Positions 45,108 through 52,569 of a stretch of DNA of 64,000 nt are shown piece by piece. Positions within the stretch are counted from its first letter, which is position 1. Each line of letters starts with the position of its first letter. The notes beneath the pieces were generated by a model. It did not search any database, was not told the DNA's origin, and saw only the letters and a program-made list of their open reading frames with translations. Position numbers and translations under genes: made by a program. The DNA comes from Hymenobacter citatus (lineage in GTDB: Bacteria; Bacteroidota; Bacteroidia; Cytophagales; Hymenobacteraceae), in the NCBI RefSeq assembly GCF_014333615.1, contig NZ_JACSCY010000012.1, positions 62,001 through 126,000 on the forward strand, given 5' to 3'.

Positions 45108-46709
45108 TCAGCGTTGATTGCGAATGGTGAAATGGTCGAACGCCACCGTTACGTCGGTAGGGCCCTGCGCCAGCAGCCCTACCCGGATGCCCCGGTCCCA
45201 GGGCGGGAGGTAGGTACCATTCACGGCGAAGCTATCCAGCGGCATGGGCTCCCAGGTCACGCCGTTCAGGCTGTAGGAGAAGCGGTAGCGCTGCCCGCCC
45301 CACGCCTCCACGCGCAGGCCCAGGCTGTGGTTTGGCTCCACAGCTACCTCCGTCAGGCACTGCGAAACACCGTGCTTCACATGCCAAAGCTGGAGCTTGT
45401 TGTGGCTGGCCATCAGGGCCAGGGCGTTGTGCGGGTCGCCCACGGCCGTGATGCCGGCAAACGTGCCAATGGGTAGCACCGTTGCATCGAGGGCGGTAGT
45501 GGCCTTGTAGGTAGCGGCGTAGGTGCGCTGGGCCACCAGGGCGCCCAACTCGTCGGGGCAGGCTTGCAGCAGCAATTGCCCGTCGCCGATGCCCACCACA
45601 GGTTTCTTACCGATGGGCCACTGCCAGGTTTCGGCTAGGTGGTTGCCGGCAAACGTGTCGGTCAGGTTCAGGCGGGCTACGTTGTGCAGGGGAGCGGCCT
45701 GGGGGCTGTTGCCTTCAAACTCCGGCCAGCCCTCGGCGTTCCAGCTGAACTCGCTGAGGATGCCCTGCCGGCCCACAAACTCGTGGCTGCTGGCGTGGTA
45801 GGCGTGGTGCAGCAGAAACCAGCGGCCGTCGTACTCGGCTACGGTGCCGTGGCCGGGGCAGCTCCATACCTTGTTTTTTTTCAGGATGGGGTTCTGCGGA
45901 CATTTCTCCCACGGTCCCAGCAGCTGGCGGGCCCGGGCCACGCCGGTGGCGTAGGTGCAGCCGCTGCCGCAGCAGCCATTGCCGGCGTAAAACATGTAGA
46001 AATACCTATCGTGCCGGGCAAAGGCCGAGCCTTCTACCAGGTTGCCTTCCCAGGGCACATCGTTGCGGAACAGCTCCACCGGCGCATCGCCGAGCAGGGC
46101 CGTGCGCTCCTCGTTCAGGCGTTGGGCCCACAGGGGGGTAGGGTTGCCGTAGGCGTTGCCGTCTTCCTTCCACACCAGGTACAGCTCGCCGTTTTCATCC
46201 CGAATCGGAAAGCCGTCGATAGAACCCTGGGCCTGGCCTACCAGCGGGCCGTGGTCGAGGTAGGGGCCGGCGGGGTTGTCGGCCGAGGCCATGGCCACGC
46301 ACAGCGGGCCGCCCTTCTGGCGGGCGGTGTAGCAGATGTAAGTTTTGCCGTGTTCGTGGCTGATTTCGGGTGCCCAGAAGCTGGCTTCGGCCCACTCCGG
46401 CTTATCGGCAAACACGTGGCCAACCAGCTCCCAGTCTACCAGATTGGTCGATTTGAACAATGGAAACACAGGGCCCCACTCGGCCGAGGTAGCACTAGCC
46501 CAGTACGTATCCCCGATTTTGGTCACGGTCGGGTCGGGGAAGTCGCCGGGCAGGACCACGTTGGCGTAGGTGGTGCGGGGCTCGGTGGCTACGGGGGGCG
46601 CTACGCTGAGGGTAGGGGAAGAGTTGGTGGGCGCCTGCCCGCGGCACTCGGCCGAATAATCGGATGGCAGAGCCAACGAACGGGCTTCATTTTCAAAAGC
46701 AACAGACAC
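45108..46709 (-). CDS. Glycoside hydrolase family 43 protein
   Basis: A 533-residue five-bladed beta-propeller enzyme, typically acting on arabinan, xylan or related glycans. Seen: the catalytic base region LPGDFPDPTVTKIGDTYW, the family motif FWAPEISHEHGKTYICYT, YLVWKEDGNA and the acid region NLVEGSAFARHDRYFYMFY. A C-terminal beta-sandwich (about 345-533, ending VAFDHFTIRNQR) matches concanavalin-like C-domains of the family. There is no signal peptide with this start, so an alternative or cytoplasmic location is possible. Confidence 0.92.
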   Translation of the reverse strand: MSVAFENEARSLALPSDYSAECRGQAPTNSSPTLSVAPPVATEPRTTYANVVLPGDFPDPTVTKIGDTYWASATSAEWGPVFPLFKSTNLVDWELVGHVFADKPEWAEASFWAPEISHEHGKTYICYTARQKGGPLCVAMASADNPAGPYLDHGPLVGQAQGSIDGFPIRDENGELYLVWKEDGNAYGNPTPLWAQRLNEERTALLGDAPVELFRNDVPWEGNLVEGSAFARHDRYFYMFYAGNGCCGSGCTYATGVARARQLLGPWEKCPQNPILKKNKVWSCPGHGTVAEYDGRWFLLHHAYHASSHEFVGRQGILSEFSWNAEGWPEFEGNSPQAAPLHNVARLNLTDTFAGNHLAETWQWPIGKKPVVGIGDGQLLLQACPDELGALVAQRTYAATYKATTALDATVLPIGTFAGITAVGDPHNALALMASHNKLQLWHVKHGVSQCLTEVAVEPNHSLGLRVEAWGGQRYRFSYSLNGVTWEPMPLDSFAVNGTYLPPWDRGIRVGLLAQGPTDVTVAFDHFTIRNQR

Positions 46710-47012
46710 GATGAGAGCGGGCTAGGGTGGAAGCCATACGCCTGCCCACAACCGGCAATTTCAACAAGGCCAACTGCGGCAGGACTACCCAAGGAGGAGC
46801 AAAGGGCAGGTAGTACGCATCAGGCAATTGCGTCTACCCGGGTAAGGGTAGCAAAGCCTATACCAGCTTGCACCGCCAACAAGGGATGACGCCGATCTGC
46901 TATTTCATAAGAATCAGTAAATAAAAGAGTTGAATGGATAAATTGGGCGAGCTACGGACAACATTAAAGCGACCGAGACGTATTCAAAATATTCTATATA
47001 CCGCCGTACGCT
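46710..47012. other. 303-base divergent gap, no gene seen
   Basis: Upstream regions of the GH43 and STAS-like genes. The right half is AT-richer with TATTCTATATACC before the 47013 start, but no element fits the Bacteroidota promoter pattern closely. Confidence 0.5.
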
Positions 47013-47411
47013 ATGGCCCTAAGACCACTATTTGAAACGCCTAATTTTGTGATTTCGCACGATGCTGCGCACCAGTGGCTGTACGTAACCTGGCGGGGCG
47101 AGTACGATTGCGTGGCCGCCATTACGGGCTGCATTTTAATTCTGCGGCACGTAGAACAAACTCGCGCTCATAAGATTCTGAACGACAGCAGCCAGGTGCT
47201 GGATGGTTGGAATGAAGTAGCACGCTGGGTAGGAGAAAACTTCTTTCAACAGCTTACTACCCAAGGTGTAGTAGCCGTAGCGTGGGTGAAAGCGCACGAC
47301 TGGCCCGCCCAAGCCGCCATCGACACTGTGATGCAGTATGTGACTCAACCGCTGGTAGACACGTTTGACGACACCGTGACTGCCTACCGCTGGCTCGATA
47401 ATATCCGGTGA
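47013..47411 (+). CDS. Small STAS-like protein, paralogue of 41760
   Basis: A 132-residue paralogue of 41760. Shared features are the N-terminal FVISHDAAHQWLYVTWRGEYD strand set, AHKILNDSS, and a middle helix region ending GVVAVAWV. No known catalytic motif. It stands alone on the plus strand, ending at a stem-loop shared with the convergent glycosyltransferase-like gene. An alpha/beta regulatory fold is inferred. Confidence 0.7.
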   Translation: MALRPLFETPNFVISHDAAHQWLYVTWRGEYDCVAAITGCILILRHVEQTRAHKILNDSSQVLDGWNEVARWVGENFFQQLTTQGVVAVAWVKAHDWPAQAAIDTVMQYVTQPLVDTFDDTVTAYRWLDNIR

Positions 47412-47430
47412 AACGCCCCTCGATTATATG

Positions 47431-47468
47431 CACAAGGCCCGGCTGATGCTTATCAGCCGGGCCTTGTG
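47431..47468. terminator. Perfect 17-bp stem, two-way terminator
   Basis: 47431-47447 is the complement of 47452-47468 with a GCTT loop. It lies 20 bases past the stop of the plus-strand gene and 16 before the stop of the minus-strand gene. Confidence 0.8.
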
Positions 47469-47483
47469 CGTGGGAGAAACGGG

Positions 47484-48410
47484 TTATACGGTTGCCATTG
47501 CCACCTCTTCTAATACCTGCCGCAGGCCGTCAGCCAGGTTATCGGGTTGCAAGTGCACGCGTTGGGTAGGTAGGCCGTAGTCGGCGGTGAGGCGCTGCTG
47601 CAACTCGGGAGTGGCGGCCAGCACCAGGTCGGCGCGGCGCAGAGCCAAGCGCTCCAGCTCCATAATCCAGCCCCGGTCAAGGGGCGTGTCGCGGTCGGCG
47701 GCCAGCGTATGCACGTGCAGCACCAGCGGCCGGCCCGTGAGCTGCCGAATTTCCAACCCGGCCAGCCAGGCGGGCCAGTCGGCGGCGTAGGTGACGGCAA
47801 ACTGCTCCTGCAAGGCCAGGCGGGTAGCAAAGCGGGCATACTGAATCACCCTGAAATTCAAGTCGCCGCTGTCGCCGGCGTGGGCGCTCAGCACGGCCAG
47901 CGCCTCCGAAGGCGCCGAGCGCTCGGCCGATGCCGGAGCATACGTTGGGGCGGTTTCCACTTCTTCCTTGCCTTGGTCCAGGTCGTTGGCTTCGGCGGCG
48001 TCGGGCTCACCGCCGGTGGCGGCAAAGGCATCGGCATCCAGCAGCGTGGCCGTGGCGTCGGCAGCGGGGGCTGAGTCGGTAGTAGGGGCGAAGGGCTGAG
48101 CCACCTCATCAATGGTGTGCTCGGCGCCCACGTACGGAAAGCTCGGGTAGGCCACCGGCGTTAGCTGCTCAGAAGGTAGGTAGGCATCGGCGGCGTCCAG
48201 CTCGGCCAGCGTGAGGTTGCCAATACCGGTTACGTGCGCCTCGGTGGGCAAATCTGCATCGTTGGCCGGCAAATGCGGCAGTAGCACCGCCAGTTGCGTG
48301 TAGGGGGCCAGGGCGCGGGCCAACTCCAGTGTGTCGGGAGTAGCCACTTCTCCGGTCGGATAGGCGTTGTCCCAGCCCAGTAGCAGTACCTTCAGATTGT
48401 TCATTTTCAT
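47484..48410 (-). CDS. Glycosyltransferase N-terminal-domain-only protein
   Basis: A 308-residue protein that looks like only the acceptor half of a GT-B glycosyltransferase (GT4/GT5, glycogen-synthase-like). Seen: the opening VLLLGWDNAYPTGEVATPDTLELARAL, then a long acidic low-complexity insert (about 105-175), RVIQYARFATRLALQEQFAVTYAADWPAWLAGL, and HTLAADRDTPLDRGWIMELERLALRRADLVLAATPELQQRL. It stops where the nucleotide-sugar-binding C-terminal domain should begin. It may be inactive alone or partner another subunit. Divergent from the GH31 gene. Confidence 0.72.
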   Translation of the reverse strand: MKMNNLKVLLLGWDNAYPTGEVATPDTLELARALAPYTQLAVLLPHLPANDADLPTEAHVTGIGNLTLAELDAADAYLPSEQLTPVAYPSFPYVGAEHTIDEVAQPFAPTTDSAPAADATATLLDADAFAATGGEPDAAEANDLDQGKEEVETAPTYAPASAERSAPSEALAVLSAHAGDSGDLNFRVIQYARFATRLALQEQFAVTYAADWPAWLAGLEIRQLTGRPLVLHVHTLAADRDTPLDRGWIMELERLALRRADLVLAATPELQQRLTADYGLPTQRVHLQPDNLADGLRQVLEEVAMATV

Positions 48411-48608
48411 AAGCAGCAAACACCGGATTAGACCGGCACCAGGGTAGATAAAGCCAGTACAGGTGACCGTTGACCTGTTTCTACGCAGGACTGGCCTAAT
48501 GTTAGATAAGATTCGGGGGAATCGGTTTTACCTTGCGAACTTATGCAGATGGCACCAGCTTTGCCACGCTTTTTTTGATTCTCTTCTCCCGACCCCGCAA
48601 CGGCCTTT

Positions 48609-51044
48609 ATGTTTCAGGAAAATAATTACATGGTAAACGACCTGGCGGCGCGCGCCCGCCAGGAATTTCGTCCGGGTCAGGTAATCGCGTGCGAGCAACA
48701 AGGCAGTGATTTTTTGTTTACCTGCGACAACGGCCTACGGTTGCAGCTTCAGGTCATCAATGACAAAATTCTGCGGTTTCGCTACGCCACCGACGGCCAG
48801 TTTGCGCCCGATTTCAGCTACGCCCTACCCCCCGAGCACACCCGCACGGCCCCCGAGCTGCTGGAGTTCCGCGAAAAGTCCGACCACTACCGCATCACCA
48901 CCGCCCGCCTGATTTGCGTGCTGGGCAAGGAAAACCTGCACACCCGCATCCTGGACCGCTCCGGCACGGTGCTCTGCGAAGACGACAAAGGCTTTCACTG
49001 GCAGTACAACGACGACACCGGCAACGACCTGGTGCTCATGAGTAAGCAGGTGCAAAGCGGCGTGTGCTACTACGGCCTCGGCGACAAGCCCGCCAACATG
49101 AACCTGCGCGGCTCGCGCTTCACCAACTGGGGCACCGACACCTACGGCTACGTGAAGGGCTCCGACCCGCTCTACAAGAATATCCCGTTCTACCTGGAAT
49201 TGCAGCAGAAAATTGCCCACGGCATTTTCTTCGATAACACGTTCAAGAGCTACTTCGATTTTGCCGCCGAGCGCGCCGATGTGACGAGCTTCTGGGCCGA
49301 GGGGGGCGAGATGAACTACTACTTCATCTACGGGCCTACCCTGCTGGAAGTCAGCCAGGAGTATACGCGCCTCACGGGGCCGCCCGAGCTGCCACCGCTG
49401 TGGGCGCTGGGCTACCACCAGTGCAAGTGGAGCTACTTCCCCGAGCAGAAGTTCCGCGACATCGCGCAGGGCTTCCGCGAGCGGCAGATTCCCTGCGACG
49501 CGCTCTACCTCGATATTGACTACATGGATGGCTACCGGTGCTTCACTTGGTCGCCTACCCACTTTCCCGAGCCCGCCAAGATGGTGCGCGAGCTGGCCGA
49601 GGATGGCTTCAAAACCGTCGTGATTGTCGACCCCGGTATCAAGATTGACCCTGAGTATGAGGTGTATACCCAGGCGCTGGAGAAGGACTACTTCTGCCGC
49701 CGCGCCGATGGGCCGCTGATGAAGGGCTCGGTGTGGCCCGGTCTCTGCAACTTCCCCGATTTCACCCGCCCCAGCGTGCGCGAGTGGTGGGCCGGCCTGT
49801 TCAAAGGGCTGATTCAGGACATTGGGGTGAAGGGCGTGTGGAACGACATGAACGAGCCGGCTGTGTTCGAGAAAGGCACCTTTCCCGACGACGTGCGCTT
49901 CGACTACGACGGGCAGCAGGGCTCGCACCGCAAGGCGCACAACATCTACGGCATGCAGATGGCCCGCGCCACCAACGCCGGCGTGAAACGCTTTGCCTAC
50001 CCCAACCGGCCTTTCACCATCACGCGCAGCACCTACGCCGGCGGGCAGCGCTACTCCTCCGGCTGGACTGGCGACAACCTCGCCTCCTGGGAGCACCTGT
50101 GGCTGGCCAATATCCAGTGCCAGCGACTGAGCATCAGTGGGTTTTCGTTTATTGGGAGTGATGTGGGCGGCTTTATCGACACGCCCGACGGCGAGCTGTA
50201 CGCCCGCTGGGTGGCGCTGGCGGCTTTTCACCCGTTCTTCCGCACGCACAGTTCCGGCGACCACGGCGACCAGGAGCCCTGGAGCTTCGGCGACCAGGTG
50301 ACGGACCTGGCCCGGCAGTACATTTCGCTGCGCTACCGCCTGCTGCCCTACATGTACACGGCCTTCTGGCAGTACGTGCAGCAGGGCACGCCCATGCTGC
50401 GCCCCTTGGTGTTCCTCGATCAAAACGACACCAACACCTACCTGCGCATGGCCGAGTTTGCCCTCGGCGACAACCTGCTGGTGTGCCCCATCACCACGCC
50501 CGGCGTAGACGGCCGCTGGATGTACCTACCCTTCGGCGACTGGTACTATTGGTGGACCGACGAAGTAAAAGCCGGCGGTGCCGAAGTGTGGGCCGTAGCC
50601 AACCTCGACCGGATTCCACTATTCGTGCGGGCTGGTGCCGTGGTGCCGCTAGCGCCCGTGTTGCAGTACGTAGGCCAGGCACCCATCGAGCAGCTCACCT
50701 TGCACGTGTACTTCAAAAACGGCACCGCCGAGAGCGTACACTACGATGACGGTGGCGAGGGCTACGCCTATCAGGAAGCCGGCCAGCAAACCGTGCGCCA
50801 CTTCACGGTGGCCGGTTCGGCGCAGGGCCTGCTGCTCACGCAAGCCATCGAAGGCGTTTATCAGCCCAGCTATACTACTTACCAGGTGGTATTTCACGGC
50901 TTGCCCACAGTGGCCGCGCAGGTAGAAGCCGATGGTAATGAAATAACGATAAGTGAGTATAACGCTGAAACCGGCGCCACCCTACCCAGCGTGGTGGTGG
51001 GTGCTGGCTTTGGAGAATTGGTGGTGAAGCTGGCCGCGGAATAA
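48609..51044 (+). CDS. Alpha-glucosidase, glycoside hydrolase family 31
   Basis: An 811-residue GH31 enzyme hydrolysing alpha-glucosides, probably maltose and malto-oligosaccharides. Seen: an N-terminal beta-sandwich (about 15-240), the barrel with catalytic nucleophile D413 in WNDMNEP, FAYPNRPFTITRSTYAGGQRYSSGWTGDN (acid/base region), and a C-terminal beta domain. No signal peptide, so it is predicted cytoplasmic. It is the last enzyme of the alpha-glucan group in this window. Confidence 0.93.
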   Translation: MFQENNYMVNDLAARARQEFRPGQVIACEQQGSDFLFTCDNGLRLQLQVINDKILRFRYATDGQFAPDFSYALPPEHTRTAPELLEFREKSDHYRITTARLICVLGKENLHTRILDRSGTVLCEDDKGFHWQYNDDTGNDLVLMSKQVQSGVCYYGLGDKPANMNLRGSRFTNWGTDTYGYVKGSDPLYKNIPFYLELQQKIAHGIFFDNTFKSYFDFAAERADVTSFWAEGGEMNYYFIYGPTLLEVSQEYTRLTGPPELPPLWALGYHQCKWSYFPEQKFRDIAQGFRERQIPCDALYLDIDYMDGYRCFTWSPTHFPEPAKMVRELAEDGFKTVVIVDPGIKIDPEYEVYTQALEKDYFCRRADGPLMKGSVWPGLCNFPDFTRPSVREWWAGLFKGLIQDIGVKGVWNDMNEPAVFEKGTFPDDVRFDYDGQQGSHRKAHNIYGMQMARATNAGVKRFAYPNRPFTITRSTYAGGQRYSSGWTGDNLASWEHLWLANIQCQRLSISGFSFIGSDVGGFIDTPDGELYARWVALAAFHPFFRTHSSGDHGDQEPWSFGDQVTDLARQYISLRYRLLPYMYTAFWQYVQQGTPMLRPLVFLDQNDTNTYLRMAEFALGDNLLVCPITTPGVDGRWMYLPFGDWYYWWTDEVKAGGAEVWAVANLDRIPLFVRAGAVVPLAPVLQYVGQAPIEQLTLHVYFKNGTAESVHYDDGGEGYAYQEAGQQTVRHFTVAGSAQGLLLTQAIEGVYQPSYTTYQVVFHGLPTVAAQVEADGNEITISEYNAETGATLPSVVVGAGFGELVVKLAAE

Positions 51045-51059
51045 TACTTGGTCGCTCAC

Positions 51060-51136
51060 TGGTCCGACGCCGCAGGCGTTAGACCGGCCGTGCTGACGAC
51101 CACAAGGCCCGCTATCAACCGATGGCGGGTCTTGCT
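51060..51136. repeat. Single-arm family E element plus a short stem-loop
   Basis: 51060-51089 repeats the GGTCCGACGCCGCAGGCG word of the family E inverted repeat but lacks the partner arm; it is itself a small imperfect palindrome. A separate stem (AAGGCCCGC with GGCGGGTCTT) lies at 51102-51136 across the stop of the minus-strand gene. Confidence 0.6.
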
Positions 51137-51933
51137 GTGTGTGGTACCGGCCGAAACGATGCCACTGTGGCCACGGGCACAGCATCCAGGGCCAGAATCT
51201 GCGCTTGATAGGCGGCTGGCAACAGCAACGACCGGAGCCACCGCCCCAGTGTTACCCGCTGTGCCAGGCGGTAGGCGGGTAGAGATACGCGTAGCCACAT
51301 TGCATTAGGGAGTGATAGTAGCATGCGCACGTGGGTAGGTACTACCAGGCGTTGGCCGGCCAATACCAGTTGGTATCGAAAAGCCCCAAGGTGCTTGCGG
51401 TATTGATGGTATAAGTCAATAGTGTAAGCGCTGTGGGTTAGATTATTAGCTAGGTGATGCTCACGGGTAGGAAGCCAGGTGGCATAGGTATCGGGTAGCT
51501 CGGGGATGCCCATACGCCGGCCCACGCGGCAGAACACGGCCACTACCTCATCCTTTTCCGCTTCCGTCATGGTCCGCTCCAGCACTTCAAAGGCCCGGAT
51601 TGAGTAATGAATCAGCATAAATAGCACGTCGCGGTAGGCCCAGTCGGGAATGGCCATGCCGCGGTTTTGCTCCACCGTGCCGTGAATGGCGGCAATGGTG
51701 TCGATGGCCCGCTCGGCGGCGTGGCGCTCTGCAAACACGATTTTGCGGGCGTACTCTACCGTCGAAAATAAGCGGCCCAGCGGGTCGGAGGGTAGGCGAC
51801 CGGTGAAATACAGCCAATCTACGGCTTTGTTCAGCGCAAACTCGGCCGCTGCCCCAGCAAAAATGAACAGAATCGTGTCGCCTTTCCCCCAAATGCGGCG
51901 CACAATCGAGTCCGGCTCAACAAAATAATCCAT
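51115..51933 (-). CDS. Oxygenase MpaB family protein (DUF2236)
   Basis: A 272-residue protein of the MpaB/DUF2236 family, whose named member cleaves a side chain in fungal mycophenolic acid synthesis; bacterial members are mostly uncharacterised. Seen: the opening VEPDSIVRRIWGKGDTILFI, YARKIVFAERHAAERAIDTIAAIHGTV (conserved helix with the His), DWAYRDVLFMLIHYSI and NAMWLRVSLPAYRLAQ near the end. A haem-type iron site is expected from the family, but it cannot be confirmed here. Confidence 0.87.
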   Translation of the reverse strand: MDYFVEPDSIVRRIWGKGDTILFIFAGAAAEFALNKAVDWLYFTGRLPSDPLGRLFSTVEYARKIVFAERHAAERAIDTIAAIHGTVEQNRGMAIPDWAYRDVLFMLIHYSIRAFEVLERTMTEAEKDEVVAVFCRVGRRMGIPELPDTYATWLPTREHHLANNLTHSAYTIDLYHQYRKHLGAFRYQLVLAGQRLVVPTHVRMLLSLPNAMWLRVSLPAYRLAQRVTLGRWLRSLLLPAAYQAQILALDAVPVATVASFRPVPHTARPAIG

Positions 51934-51968
51934 AGTTTATTTTATATTTTTTAAAGTACTTTGTTTTG

Positions 51969-52001
51969 CAAAGTTAATGTGTATTTGCGAGAATCTCACA
52001 A
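51969..52001 (-). promoter_or_regulatory. Candidate promoter of the MpaB-family gene
   Basis: On the minus strand, TTG (51999-52001) and TAACTTTG (51969-51976) are 22 bases apart, close to the Bacteroidota -33/-7 pattern, giving a leader of about 30 bases before ATG 51933. Confidence 0.4.
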
Positions 52002-52011
52002 TTAAGTAAGT

Positions 52012-52404
52012 ATGCGTATTCGCCGTTGGCCGGTTTATTTGGTGTTAATCTTCTTCACCCTCCTGTTGGGGTTGGCCTCGCGCATATATGCTCCTTGGCT
52101 ACCCAGCTGGATAGCGGCTTACGCTGGCGATACGCTCTGGGCGCTGCTGATTTTTTGGCTGTTAGGACTACTCCGGCCCACTTGGCCCAGCGAGCGGGTG
52201 GCTATTATCGCATTGGGGTTTGCATTCGCTATTGAAATCAGCCAACTCTATCAAGCACCCTGGATAAACGCCATTCGCAATACCACACTTGGTAGCTTGG
52301 TGCTGGGGCACAGCTTTCTGTGGAGCGACCTAGTGTGCTATAGTGTAGGTGTCCTAATGGGCTATCTGCTGGAAAAAAGCGGATTGTTGCTTGCCAAAAG
52401 CTAA
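52012..52404 (+). CDS. DUF2809 membrane protein
   Basis: A 130-residue membrane protein with four hydrophobic segments. Seen: LLGLASRIYAPWLPSWIAAYAGDTLWAL near the start, then GFAFAIEISQLYQAPWINAIRNTTLG, the DUF2809 signature, and SDLVCYSVGVLMGYLLE. The function is unknown. It is divergent from the MpaB-family gene and ends 4 bases before a 59-bp-arm inverted repeat. Confidence 0.9.
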   Translation: MRIRRWPVYLVLIFFTLLLGLASRIYAPWLPSWIAAYAGDTLWALLIFWLLGLLRPTWPSERVAIIALGFAFAIEISQLYQAPWINAIRNTTLGSLVLGHSFLWSDLVCYSVGVLMGYLLEKSGLLLAKS

Positions 52405-52407
52405 GTC

Positions 52408-52568
52408 GGTAGCGAATGGCGCGGGGCTGTGCCCCGTGCCGATTATATGTAGGCCTCTGGCCTGCCCGTTAGAACGACGCACTAGAGCGTCCCTAACGCC
52501 ACGGACGACGGCAGGCCAGAGGCCTGCGCATAGTCGGCACGGGGCACAGCCCCACGCCATTCGCTACC
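52408..52568. repeat. Inverted repeat between convergent genes, 59-bp arms
   Basis: Arms 52408-52466 and 52510-52568 match at all but about five positions. They fill nearly the whole gap between the DUF2809 stop (52404) and the molybdopterin-subunit stop (52570). Not clearly of family A to E. Confidence 0.88.
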
Positions 52569-52569
52569 C

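Noticed and set aside
48825..50423. Long open frame opposite the GH31 gene (532 codons)
   Set aside because: GC-rich coding DNA often leaves an open shadow frame on the other strand; this frame has no known domain and the GH31 gene fully explains the region.
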